From positions 1,488,001 through 1,552,000 of the forward strand of contig NZ_CP128362.1 of NCBI RefSeq assembly GCF_034274695.1: 64,000 nucleotides of DNA, given 5' to 3'. Position 1 is the stretch's first letter. Every line of letters starts with the position of its first letter. Under the pieces are notes generated by a model that was not told the origin of the DNA, did no database searches, and saw nothing but the letters and a program-made list of their open reading frames with translations. Origin of the DNA: Chitinophaga sp. LS1 (lineage in GTDB: Bacteria; Bacteroidota; Bacteroidia; Chitinophagales; Chitinophagaceae). This document shows positions 55,646 to 64,000 of the stretch, piece by piece. The position numbers and the translations under genes are program-made.

Positions 55646-56959
55646 ATGAAACGTATCCTCATATTCTGCCTGTTGCTACCCGTCTTCCATCTATCTGCAC
55701 AGCAGGTCCTGACGGTGGAGCAGGCAATAGATCTGGCATTAAAAAACAACTATGATATACGGCTGGCAAAGAATGATGCCGCCATTGCAGCTAACGATTA
55801 TGCCTATGCAAACTGGGCGTTTGCACCGAGGGTGAATGGAACCGCTTCAAAGGTGTGGAATACCACCCGTACCAAACAGGAGTTTGTAAATGGCTCCAAA
55901 CGGGATACCAGTGGGATTCATAGTAATAACTTAACAGGCAATGTAACCTTATCATGGACACTCTTTGACGGGTTGAAAATGTTTGCTACCCGGCAAAAAC
56001 TGGAGGTCATACGTGACCTGGGAGATGCCACCCTAAAAGATCAGTTGATGACGACTGTAGCCAATGTAATAGCAAGTTACTATGCAGTGGTGCAGGGCAA
56101 ACAACAACTACATAACCTCTCAGAACAATTGTCTATTGCAGATGAAAGAGTGAAATTGTCTGATGCAAAATTTCAGACGGGGTTAGGACCCAAGACCGAT
56201 TGGTTGCAATCAAAAGTAGATTACAATGCATTGAAAGCGTCTTATCTGCGGCAGCAGACGGTGATCGATCAGGGCAAAGTGATATTGAATCAGTACATGG
56301 CGATAGAAGGTGGAAATACACAGTACGAAGTACAGGATAGCATTCCGTTAAACACCGATCTTGCCTATGGTAAACTGAGAGATGAGATGCTACAACGCAA
56401 CACCAGTCTGATGGTGGCAAAACAAAACCTGCAGGTTTCCGAGCTGGCGCTGAAAGAAAGTAAAGGTGATTATTTTCCTGTTATCAGCTTCAACTCCGGT
56501 TACAATTTTACAAAGGTAAATTCGAACGCAGCGACCAACTCATTCAGTCCTATCTTCAATCAGAATGGGGTATTGAACTATGGTTTCTCTGCCACGATTC
56601 CCATCTTCAATGGTTTGAATGTACATCGTCAGGTAAAGAATGCGCAGCTGAATGTAAGCTATCAGCAGCTCTCGCTGGAAAATACCCGCACAAAGGTAAA
56701 TATGGCGCTAAGCAATGCATTCAAGGATTACGAATACTACAAGACAGCAGTAGACTTAGAGGAAGAGAATTTAGGGTTGGCGAGGGAGAATGCGATGGTC
56801 GCTTTAGAACGGTTCAAACAAGGGGTATCCACAACAATTGAAGTGAAAGAGGCGCAACAAAGTTTGGAAGATGCTTATAATAGGTTAATCAATGCACGAT
56901 ACAATATCAAACTCGCAGAAACAGAATTACTCCGCCTCAATGGTGATTTGATTAAATAA
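55646..56959 (+). CDS. TolC-family outer-membrane efflux channel
   Basis: A 437-residue outer-membrane channel. Signal peptide (about 1-19; MKRILIFCLLLPVFHLSAQ), then two OEP repeats with long helical hairpins (ALKNNYDIRLAKNDAAIAAND and the second around LALKESKGDYFPVISFNSGY). The last helix region is rich in N/A/L (YNRLINARYNIKLAETELLRL). I use the ATG at 55646 because it begins the signal peptide; an ATG at 55637 overlaps the pump gene by eight bases. Completes the tripartite pump and is followed at once by a strong hairpin terminator. Confidence 0.95.
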   Translation: MKRILIFCLLLPVFHLSAQQVLTVEQAIDLALKNNYDIRLAKNDAAIAANDYAYANWAFAPRVNGTASKVWNTTRTKQEFVNGSKRDTSGIHSNNLTGNVTLSWTLFDGLKMFATRQKLEVIRDLGDATLKDQLMTTVANVIASYYAVVQGKQQLHNLSEQLSIADERVKLSDAKFQTGLGPKTDWLQSKVDYNALKASYLRQQTVIDQGKVILNQYMAIEGGNTQYEVQDSIPLNTDLAYGKLRDEMLQRNTSLMVAKQNLQVSELALKESKGDYFPVISFNSGYNFTKVNSNAATNSFSPIFNQNGVLNYGFSATIPIFNGLNVHRQVKNAQLNVSYQQLSLENTRTKVNMALSNAFKDYEYYKTAVDLEEENLGLARENAMVALERFKQGVSTTIEVKEAQQSLEDAYNRLINARYNIKLAETELLRLNGDLIK

Positions 56960-56989
56960 GGAAAGGGGCCCTTCGGTGCCCCTTTCCTT
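56958..56989 (+). terminator. Bidirectional terminator after the efflux operon
   Basis: AAGGAAAGGGGC pairs perfectly with GCCCCTTTCCTT (12 bp) around the loop CCTTCGGT, overlapping the TolC stop codon, with TTATTT after it. It also faces the convergent gene ending at 57003, so it probably serves both. Confidence 0.85.
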
Positions 56990-57002
56990 ATTTAAAATCT
57001 CT

Positions 57003-57773
57003 TTATTCCTGCTCCTCCTCCTTCTTCACCGGCGGCAAATTCCCCGTCGCCTTATCCTTCTGATACTGTGCATAACTATTCTTTATATACACCATCAAAT
57101 CATACTCCGTCGCATCCTGCATAAACTGGTACCCCGGCCTATACCTCATCATAAAACTATCCAACTCAGTCCCATTCAAATGCGTCATCCTCTCCACCAA
57201 CTCCGGACTATACCTGTTATCTATATACTTTTCCTTCTCCCAATACACCAACTGCTCCTTAAAGTGTTCATTCCGCTTCCTCGTCTTACTAGGCACCAGG
57301 TACGTCAACGCCGTGATCGGGTGTGACGGCAATGTCTTCAACACATCCATCGCCCCTGGCTTCTTATACCCAAAATACTTTGCATATTCCTGCCTCGTAG
57401 CCGCCGAATCCTTCACATAGTTCCTTCCCCGCACATCTACCCGCTGAATATCGAGGATCCTCTTAGTCATATAAACATTAATGAACATGGAAGAAGAAGG
57501 TACTGCTACAAATTTCTTTTCATACGTCAACATGGAAAACTCCAGGGTATCTCCCGGCATCGCATCAATTTCAAAACGTCCACTCTCACTTCCCAAAGCA
57601 CCTGTTCGTGTCTTTTTGTTGATAATGCTAACATTTGGAATACCCTGTCTATTGTCAATGTCAGTGATTAGACCCGACACTCTGACCTGCGCACTTGCGT
57701 GCTGCAGACAGAAAAACAGGCTAAAAAATAGTGCTCCAAGCCAAGCGGGAAGCGTTTTAATTCGTCTAGGCAT
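57003..57773 (-). CDS. Secreted protein with carboxypeptidase-regulatory-like domain
   Basis: A 256-residue exported protein: signal peptide (about 1-28, ending QHASAQ), one CarboxypepD_reg-like beta-sandwich (about 30-115; VSGLITDIDNRQGIPNVSIINKKTRTGA), then a helical, basic C-terminal half without known domain that ends in a charged tail (KKEEEQE). Proteins of this layout are common in Bacteroidota and usually sit in the periplasm or at the outer membrane; their role is not established. It stands alone, convergent to the efflux operon. Confidence 0.8.
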   Translation of the reverse strand: MPRRIKTLPAWLGALFFSLFFCLQHASAQVRVSGLITDIDNRQGIPNVSIINKKTRTGALGSESGRFEIDAMPGDTLEFSMLTYEKKFVAVPSSSMFINVYMTKRILDIQRVDVRGRNYVKDSAATRQEYAKYFGYKKPGAMDVLKTLPSHPITALTYLVPSKTRKRNEHFKEQLVYWEKEKYIDNRYSPELVERMTHLNGTELDSFMMRYRPGYQFMQDATEYDLMVYIKNSYAQYQKDKATGNLPPVKKEEEQE

Positions 57774-57909
57774 CGCTCAAAAATAAATTTCCCCTCGCAA
57801 ATGAAACGTTAAAAATATAGATTAATGTTCAAAAATCGGGGTTAATGGCTGTAAAACATACCATTTATTTATAAATAATTAATTTTAACCCTCATATATT
57901 CCAAACACT

Positions 57910-58836
57910 ATGCCTCAGAAGATCATTTTTGCAACACAGCGCTATCAGTACCTCAAAGACCGTATTATGGCGCTGGCCCCCCACTGGGAGGAAGGTAAAC
58001 TGGAAATCCGTGACTTTCCGGACGGGGAGCATTATCACCGTATCCGGAGCCAGGTACACGACAAGGAGGTCATAGTGCTGGGAGGTACTATTGATGATAA
58101 AGAAACCCTGGAACTCTTCGATATCGCCCATGGCTGCATCCAGGAAGATGCCCATTCACTGAACCTCGTGATCCCCTTCTTTGGTTACTCCACCATGGAA
58201 AGAGCCGTTAAATCCGGGGAAATCGTAAAGGCCAAAACCCGGGCATTACTTTTTTCTGCCCTGCCCGCTACTAATAGTGGCAACAAAGTATTGCTCATGG
58301 ACCTCCATGTAGATGGTATCACTTACTACTTTGAGAGTGGGGTAAGACCCGTACACCTGTATGGCAAAGACCTGGTCAAAGAAGCTGCAATGGAATTAGG
58401 AGGAGGTGAACCATTTGTACTCGCCAGCACCGATGCAGGTAGAGCCAAGTGGGTAGAATCACTCGCAAATGATCTGCATGTGGAAGCTGCATTCGTATTT
58501 AAAAAACGTCTCTCTGGAGACACCACACAAATTACCGCTATCAGTGCTGAAGTAGAAAATAAAAATGTGATCATCTATGACGATATGATTCGCACAGGCG
58601 GCTCACTCATACATGCAGCACAATCTTACCTTGATGCAGGTGCAAAATCCATTTCAGTAATTACAACCCATGGGATCTTTGCCGGTGGAGGATTTGATAA
58701 GATCAAGAAAAGCGGCATCATTAAGAAAGTGATTTGTGCAGATACACACCCCAATGCATTGCACATAAAAGATGATTTGCTTATTGTAAAATCAGTAGAT
58801 AAGATTATTGTAGACTACTTCCAACAACACGGGTAA
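57910..58836 (+). CDS. Ribose-phosphate pyrophosphokinase-family protein
   Basis: A 308-residue protein of the PRPP synthetase family, making 5-phosphoribosyl diphosphate from ribose 5-phosphate and ATP. Recognisable: FPDGEHYHRI (36-45), DLHVDGITYYFE (131-142), the flexible-loop KKR (198-200) and the PRPP loop YDDMIRTGGSLIHAA (223-237). The ATP-binding RQDRK region is replaced by FGYSTMERAVKSGEIVKAK (91-109), and DLHxxQIQ is altered, so it is not the usual housekeeping class I enzyme. It could be a class II/III synthetase or a paralogue; another prs gene may exist elsewhere. Monocistronic. Confidence 0.8.
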   Translation: MPQKIIFATQRYQYLKDRIMALAPHWEEGKLEIRDFPDGEHYHRIRSQVHDKEVIVLGGTIDDKETLELFDIAHGCIQEDAHSLNLVIPFFGYSTMERAVKSGEIVKAKTRALLFSALPATNSGNKVLLMDLHVDGITYYFESGVRPVHLYGKDLVKEAAMELGGGEPFVLASTDAGRAKWVESLANDLHVEAAFVFKKRLSGDTTQITAISAEVENKNVIIYDDMIRTGGSLIHAAQSYLDAGAKSISVITTHGIFAGGGFDKIKKSGIIKKVICADTHPNALHIKDDLLIVKSVDKIIVDYFQQHG

Positions 58837-59233
58837 TCATTCTCATGTGAGTACTACTGCACAATTCCTACACCTGCCGTTGGCAAGGTGTTTGATATAC
58901 AGCGTCCTGGAAAAAGGATGAGCTGTAGAGTAGTGCTGCGCAACAAACACAGAGACCATAAAAGAATTTTGATTTGTTTGAAGGGGTGCTTCACTGCAAG
59001 TGAGAGGCATGGAATTACTATATGCGGATGTTGCATTCTCACACCTATAGACCAACACTGTAAACGCCACTTATTACGGCATTTTACAGTCAACTCTAAG
59101 AAATAATCCTGAGCTGGTTCATTGTACCGGCGCTTTCGATTGTATTATAATTGAGTAAAAGAATCAGGTATTGTAGACAGGATAACGGAAACCTGTTGTA
59201 AAAAAATTTTAAACCAAATCTTCCAATATAACA
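58837..59233. other. 397-bp gene-free stretch before the second SusC gene
   Basis: I see no protein gene here. Frames up to 79 codons exist on both strands but carry no recognisable protein pattern. A short hairpin (ACACCTGCC / GGCAAGGTGT with a bulge, around 58870-58892) is present. The last 130 bases before the SusC ATG are AT-rich and probably hold its promoter. No riboswitch class was recognised. Confidence 0.5.
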
Positions 59234-62200
59234 ATGAGAAGCCATGTACTTACCTGGTTATGGCTGTGCTTTGCTTTCTACTGTAGTTTAGGACCCAATA
59301 AAGCGAGCGCAAACGTTAACCGGCCATTCCTGACGCATACTGCAGTAAAAGCAGTTCAGCAACAAAAAGATACTACTGTGAAGCCATCCGCTTCGCCTGT
59401 AGTGATCACACCTTCTGCCAGCAAACCTGCCACAGATAAGAGTAAGCCAGCAACGGCCACCCCTGTGACCATCACGCCAAATAATAATAGTCAAAGTAAA
59501 GCGGATACTACCAAACCCGCTGCTACTGTGATTACACCGAACAATCAGGCGAGTGACAGTACCAAAGCGGATACTACCAAACCTGCTGCTGCTGTGATTA
59601 CACCGAATAATCAGGCGAGTGACAGTACCAAAACGGATACTACCAAACCTGCTGCTGCTGTGATTACACCGAATAATCAGGCGAGTGACAGTACCAAAAC
59701 GGATACTACCAAACCTGCTGCTGCTGTGATTACACCGAATAATCAGGCGAGTGACAGTACCCGTAAGGATACCGCCAAACCCGCTACTGCAGCCAGTGAT
59801 AGCACAAAGACAAAATCTGCGGACACCTCTGCACTGATCCTTCCTTCAGATAGTAATACACTGAAAAAAGAGATCGGTCAGTTCACATTAAGTGGCGTGG
59901 TAAAACAGCCGGGAGGCCAACCTATCCCGGGTGCACAGGTTGTAAACCTGTCCACAAAACAAGGTGTCGCTGCCAATGTAGATGGTACTTTTTCTATCAA
60001 GGCTTCTCTGAAAGATACCATCAAAATATCGGCACCTACCTTCGGTGATCAGTCAATCCCCCTTACCAACAAGGATTCACTGCCAGTGACACTCACGACA
60101 GCCTCTACCGGTAAGAAACAATTGCAGGAAGTAGTTGTTACCGCACTCGGTATTCAGCGTAATACAAGAGCAGTCGGCTATGCAATCGAAAATGTAGGTG
60201 GTAGCGCTGTGCAGGAAGCAAAAGAAGTGAACTTTGTCAATGCACTGCAAGGTAAAGTACCAGGTCTGCAAATCTCATCTAATACAGGCTCCATGGGCGG
60301 TTCCAACAAGATCACAATCCGTGGTGTGAAGTCTATATTAGGTGATAACAACGCCTTCATCGTAGTAGATGGAACACCATTCGTCAATAGCAACAGCAAC
60401 CAGGCAGGACAATTAAATGGTGGTGGTGGTTATGACTATGGCTCCTCTTTGCAAGACATCAATCCAGATGATATCGATAACATCTCTGTGCTGAAAGGTG
60501 CCGCCGCTACTGCATTATATGGCAGTCGTGGTGCAAATGGTGTGATGCTCATCACTACCAAAAAACGTCCTGATACAGGAGGTGGTATTGGGGTAACATA
60601 TAGCCTCAATGCACAGGCAGATCAGGTATCTATATTACCTCATTACCAGAATCAGTATGGTGGCGGTAGTGGTGGAAAGTTTGATAAACTTTACTACAAC
60701 GAACATCCTGATGCTTTCACAAGTGAGGCCAGTGCTACATATGACGATGGTGATGGTTTAGGAAGATATGACCTGATGCCGATCTACAAAGCAGATGAAT
60801 CATGGGGTCCAAAACTGGAAGGACAGCTCGTCCGCCCATACTATTCCTTCGATAAAGATAAAGGTAATCCTTACTTCGGTCAGACTACTCCATGGGTAGC
60901 ACAACCTAACAATGTGAAGGATTTCTACAGAACGGGGTATACTATCACCAACAATATTGCTATGGCCGGTAATAACGACAAAGGTTATTTCCGTCTTTCT
61001 TATGGCAATATGAACCAGCTATTCGTACTGCCAAATGCAAGTATGAACAGGAACAACGTATCGTTCAATGGTGGATATGAAATTGCAAAAGGACTGAAAG
61101 CCGTAGCATCTGTAAACTATACTGCATTCGCTGCGAAAGGCAGACCGGGTACAGGTTTCACAGGACCTAACCCAACCCTGCAATTCACCATGTATGGACA
61201 GCGTCAGCTAAACCTGGATATGGAAAAGAGATATAAATATGAAGATGGTTCACAGATCACCTGGAACCGTACATCATGGGATAATCCTGCTCCTGCTTCC
61301 AGCAATGGTCCATACTGGAACCGCTATATGGATTATGAAACTGATAGCCGCAACCGCATCTTTGGTAATGCAGGGCTCGATTATGAAGCGAACAAATGGT
61401 TAACTATCAGTGGACGTGTGTTCATGGACAACTACAATGCACTGCAGGAAGAACGTACTGCGAAAGATTATTTCGTAGGTGGCTATATCAAACGTTTACC
61501 AACTGCGAGAGAAATGAACTACCAGTTAACTGCAAATATGAAGTTCGACCTCGGTGGAAATTTCAAACTGAACGGTCTGGTAGGTGGCAACATCATGCAT
61601 CGCAAATGGACAATAACTGGTGGTGCTACTAATGGTGGTTTGATTCTGCCATTGGTGTACAACCTGAACAATTCCGTAACGACTGCGACGCCGTACGATG
61701 AATATTATGAGAAACAAATCAACTCAGGATTCGCTTCCGCATCATTCTCTTACAAGAACTTCCTCTTCTTAGATCTGACAGGTCGTGCAGATTGGAGCTC
61801 TGCGCTGCTGAATGAAAACAATCCGTATGTGTATCCATCTGCATCAGCATCCTTTGTATTCTCCGATCTGCTGAAGAGCTGGAAGTGGCTGTCCTTCGGT
61901 AAATTGCGTGCAAGTGCTTCTGCTGTAGGTAACGATACCGGTCCATATAATATCCGTGATACCTATCAGTTTATAGCTGGTTATGGCAGCCATCCAATCA
62001 CACAGGCGACTACTACTAAATACAATATGAACCTGAAACCTGAGCGTACACAAGAGTATGAAACAGGTATCGCCCTTAAGTTCCTCGATGAAAGGGTAGG
62101 TGTGGATTTCACTTACTATCAGCGAACTACCAAAGACCAGATCATGCAGCTCACAGTTTCTCCGGCTACTGGTTATACCACTACTTATGCAAATGGTGGT

Positions 62201-63055
62201 AGTGTACAGAACAAAGGTATTGAAGCTTCCTTATCACTGAACCCCATCCGTTTGAAGAACGGTTTCCGTTGGGATATCGTAGCGAATATTGCACGCAACA
62301 GGAACAAGGTGTTGAATATGGATATCGCCCAGTATGGCACTTCACTGACACAGTTAACAATCGGTACTGACCGCCGTACCACAAGAGTATCAGTAGTAGG
62401 TCTGGTAGGCCAGCCACTGGGTACACTGATGGGTACTGACTATGTGTACAATGATAAAGGACAACGTATCGTAGGGGATGATGGTAATTACCTGATCTCT
62501 GATATCAAACCTATCGGTTATGCCTATCCTGATTACACAGGTGGTATCAACAATACCTTCTCTTACAAAGGTATTTATTTGTCAGCGCTGATCGACTTCC
62601 AGCATGGTGGTAACTTCTTCTCTTATACGAATATGTATGGTAAGATCTCTGGTCTGCTGGATGTTACTGCTGCAAACAATGTACGTGAAACAGGTATTAT
62701 CGCAGAGGGAGTAAAGGCAGACGGTACTCCAAACGATGTAGTGCTGGATGCGAATACATACTTCGTAAACAATGAAAACAAAACATTGAGTAAAGCGAAC
62801 CTGTACGATGCAAGTTATGTATACCTGCGTGAAGTGAAACTGGGATATAATATTCCTGAATCATGGTACAAACGTTTCCACGCACAGAGTGCAAGACTCT
62901 CTTTATACGGCCGTAACTTATGGTTGATGCATAGCAATGCACCAAACGTAGATCCGTCCAATATTCTCAACTCTAATTCCAACATTGTGGGTATAGAGGG
63001 TGGTGCATTACCATCTATCCGCTCGTTTGGTGTTAACCTCAATGTTTCATTCTAA
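59234..63055 (+). CDS. SusC/RagA TonB-dependent transporter with repeat-rich N-terminal linker
   Basis: 1,273 residues. Signal peptide (about 1-26), then an unusual Thr/Pro/Ala/Asp-rich linker (about 45-215) built from four 22-residue repeats, a carboxypeptidase-regulatory-like domain (about 218-290; GVVKQPGGQPIPGAQVVNLS), LQEVVVTALGIQRN as TonB-box region, plug domain (about 315-440; NALQGKVPGLQISS, FIVVDGTPF, GSRGANGVMLITTKK) and the 22-strand barrel to the C-terminus (FGVNLNVSF). No STN domain, so no direct sigma/anti-sigma signalling; none is encoded nearby. The SusD partner follows after 13 bp. The imported substrate is unknown and could be glycan or peptide. Confidence 0.93.
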   Translation: MRSHVLTWLWLCFAFYCSLGPNKASANVNRPFLTHTAVKAVQQQKDTTVKPSASPVVITPSASKPATDKSKPATATPVTITPNNNSQSKADTTKPAATVITPNNQASDSTKADTTKPAAAVITPNNQASDSTKTDTTKPAAAVITPNNQASDSTKTDTTKPAAAVITPNNQASDSTRKDTAKPATAASDSTKTKSADTSALILPSDSNTLKKEIGQFTLSGVVKQPGGQPIPGAQVVNLSTKQGVAANVDGTFSIKASLKDTIKISAPTFGDQSIPLTNKDSLPVTLTTASTGKKQLQEVVVTALGIQRNTRAVGYAIENVGGSAVQEAKEVNFVNALQGKVPGLQISSNTGSMGGSNKITIRGVKSILGDNNAFIVVDGTPFVNSNSNQAGQLNGGGGYDYGSSLQDINPDDIDNISVLKGAAATALYGSRGANGVMLITTKKRPDTGGGIGVTYSLNAQADQVSILPHYQNQYGGGSGGKFDKLYYNEHPDAFTSEASATYDDGDGLGRYDLMPIYKADESWGPKLEGQLVRPYYSFDKDKGNPYFGQTTPWVAQPNNVKDFYRTGYTITNNIAMAGNNDKGYFRLSYGNMNQLFVLPNASMNRNNVSFNGGYEIAKGLKAVASVNYTAFAAKGRPGTGFTGPNPTLQFTMYGQRQLNLDMEKRYKYEDGSQITWNRTSWDNPAPASSNGPYWNRYMDYETDSRNRIFGNAGLDYEANKWLTISGRVFMDNYNALQEERTAKDYFVGGYIKRLPTAREMNYQLTANMKFDLGGNFKLNGLVGGNIMHRKWTITGGATNGGLILPLVYNLNNSVTTATPYDEYYEKQINSGFASASFSYKNFLFLDLTGRADWSSALLNENNPYVYPSASASFVFSDLLKSWKWLSFGKLRASASAVGNDTGPYNIRDTYQFIAGYGSHPITQATTTKYNMNLKPERTQEYETGIALKFLDERVGVDFTYYQRTTKDQIMQLTVSPATGYTTTYANGGSVQNKGIEASLSLNPIRLKNGFRWDIVANIARNRNKVLNMDIAQYGTSLTQLTIGTDRRTTRVSVVGLVGQPLGTLMGTDYVYNDKGQRIVGDDGNYLISDIKPIGYAYPDYTGGINNTFSYKGIYLSALIDFQHGGNFFSYTNMYGKISGLLDVTAANNVRETGIIAEGVKADGTPNDVVLDANTYFVNNENKTLSKANLYDASYVYLREVKLGYNIPESWYKRFHAQSARLSLYGRNLWLMHSNAPNVDPSNILNSNSNIVGIEGGALPSIRSFGVNLNVSF
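59498..59761 (+). repeat. Four tandem 66-bp repeats coding for a 22-residue linker unit
   Basis: Residues 89-176 of the SusC-like protein consist of four consecutive copies of K-x-DTTKPAA-x-VITPNNQASDST. Copies 2-4 are almost identical at DNA level; copy 1 differs slightly and a degenerate fifth begins RKDTAKPAT. Copy number is likely to vary between strains by slippage without a frameshift. Confidence 0.95.
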
Positions 63056-63068
63056 AAAGTGAACCAAA

Positions 63069-64000
63069 ATGCTTAACCGTATCATAAAATATTGTTTCCT
63101 GTTTGCTTTCGTGGGACTGATCATGACCGGATGTAAAAAGCTGGACAGCATCAATTACGATCCAACTAAATCAACAACGACAGAACCTCCATATCTGCTG
63201 ACTGGCGCAGAGAAAAGTGTGATGGATGTATTGTATAGCACATTACAGAATGGCTATATTGGTATGCACTATGCACAGTTCTGGTCTGGCAATACAAGAG
63301 TGGCAGACAGCCAGTATTCACTCGATGAATCCAACAACAATACACTATGGACCACGCTGTATGCAGCCTTACACAACCTGGATCTGATCCGTACGCTGAA
63401 TACTGCGAAGGGCAATAATCCTGCGGCACAGAATCAGAATGCCATAGCAGGTATTCTGAAAGTATGGATCATGCAGATGCTGACAGATACTTATGTGAAT
63501 GTACCATATACACAGGCATTGAATGTGACTGAATATATCACACCAGTCTATGACGATGCCAAAACCATTTACTCACAGCTCTCAGATACGCTGACAGCAA
63601 ATATCAATGCGCTGGATGCATCACAACCTACCTTCGATGATGCAGACGTTATCTTCGGTGGCGATGTCGCCAAATGGCAGACATTAGGCCATTCGCTGAT
63701 GCTGCGTCTGGCTATCCGTATGGCAGATCGTGATAACGCAAAAGCACAGAGTCTGATAGAAGCTAACTATCAGGGAGCAATGACAAGTAACAGTGACAAT
63801 GCAGAATTTGCATACCTGGGTGCTGATCCCAACAGGTATCCGATGGATGAAACCAACAGACCAATTATTGACTTCTATGTATCTACCACGCTGGTTGATT
63901 ATATGAGAAGTATCAATGATCCAAGATTGGACATCTATGCAAGACCAGTAGATGGTCTGACAATTGACACCATCTACGGTATGCCTTATGGGATGAGCAC
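63069..64000 (+). CDS. SusD/RagB-like outer-membrane lipoprotein (3' end beyond window)
   Basis: Starts with ATG at 63069 and remains open to the window end (about 310 codons seen). Signal peptide with lipobox IMTGC (Cys22), followed by KKLDSINYDPTKST, the usual opening of the SusD-like/RagB lipoprotein subgroup (PF12771 type) that partners peptide- or glycan-importing SusC proteins. Helical TPR-type segments follow (AALHNLDLIRTLNTA, AIAGILKVWIMQMLTDTYVNVPYTQAL, HSLMLRLAIRMADRD). It is the SusD partner of the transporter 13 bp upstream. Confidence 0.9.
   Translation, partial: MLNRIIKYCFLFAFVGLIMTGCKKLDSINYDPTKSTTTEPPYLLTGAEKSVMDVLYSTLQNGYIGMHYAQFWSGNTRVADSQYSLDESNNNTLWTTLYAALHNLDLIRTLNTAKGNNPAAQNQNAIAGILKVWIMQMLTDTYVNVPYTQALNVTEYITPVYDDAKTIYSQLSDTLTANINALDASQPTFDDADVIFGGDVAKWQTLGHSLMLRLAIRMADRDNAKAQSLIEANYQGAMTSNSDNAEFAYLGADPNRYPMDETNRPIIDFYVSTTLVDYMRSINDPRLDIYARPVDGLTIDTIYGMPYGMS

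Noticed and set aside
58888..59106. 72-codon plus-strand frame before the second SusC gene
   Set aside because: Cys/His/Arg-rich with no domain or signal, within a region open on both strands by chance.
59498..59761. Regular repeats that might suggest a CRISPR array
   Set aside because: Repeats are contiguous 66-bp units without spacers, in frame within a SusC coding sequence.

Overview
The window looks like a chromosome segment from a Chitinophaga-like member of the Bacteroidota (Chitinophagaceae). Support: two SusC/SusD pairs, an ECF sigma factor/FecR pair in front of one of them, a type IX secretion C-terminal domain, many lipoproteins, frequent LytTR, HAMP and PAS signalling proteins, little sign of Shine-Dalgarno sites, and a few TAnnTTTG-like promoter boxes. 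No rRNA, tRNA, CRISPR array, phage or insertion sequence was seen.

Layout. 0-4.6 kb: a membrane-protein end, a LytS/LytTR two-component pair, a large flavin-barrel-like protein of unknown role, a GNAT acetyltransferase fragment and a small lipoprotein. 5-11 kb: an SPFH/flotillin-like protein, a serine beta-lactamase-fold hydrolase and a GH3 beta-glucosidase. 11.2-26.8 kb: a signalling block with a response-regulator/kinase fusion, a 2,029-residue soluble hybrid kinase carrying nine 92-residue HAMP-type repeats, a divergent CheY-like regulator, a 1,328-residue SNF2 ATPase, a five-PAS kinase and a TPR membrane protein. 26.9-32.9 kb: a polysaccharide-lyase-14-like lipoprotein, a T9SS-exported discoidin/FnIII/metallopeptidase-like protein, a phytoene-desaturase-type FAD oxidoreductase and two small proteins. 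33.4-37.3 kb: an OmpR-type two-component pair, a cupin/JmjC gene broken by one amber codon, and small membrane peptides. 37.4-46.6 kb (minus strand): a complete polysaccharide utilisation locus, sigma factor > FecR > SusC (with STN domain) > SusD > DUF3823 lipoprotein > GH43. 47.1-51.1 kb: a WYL regulator, a GyrI-like protein, and the housekeeping set acpP-fabF-rnc. 51.4-57 kb: a complete RND efflux operon (adaptor, pump, outer-membrane channel). 57-64 kb: a carboxypeptidase-regulatory-domain protein, a PRPP-synthetase-like enzyme and a second SusC/SusD pair, the SusD cut by the window end.

How it works together: most of the window serves sensing of the outside and uptake and breakdown of glycans. 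The 37-46 kb locus has the usual trans-envelope logic: the SusC STN domain contacts FecR, which releases the sigma factor. The 11-26 kb block is rich in kinase and receiver domains but has no DNA-binding response regulator of its own, so its output is unclear.

The most unusual non-coding signal is a set of intergenic palindromes closed by a C-TCC-G triloop, found as paired hairpins near 11.1, 33.1 and 48.1 kb. At two sites the palindrome also encodes the end and stop codon of a flanking gene. Other points of interest are the HAMP repeat array, tandem minus-strand terminators in front of the ECF sigma gene (possible small RNAs or attenuator), the amber-interrupted cupin, and a 66-bp tandem repeat in the second SusC gene.
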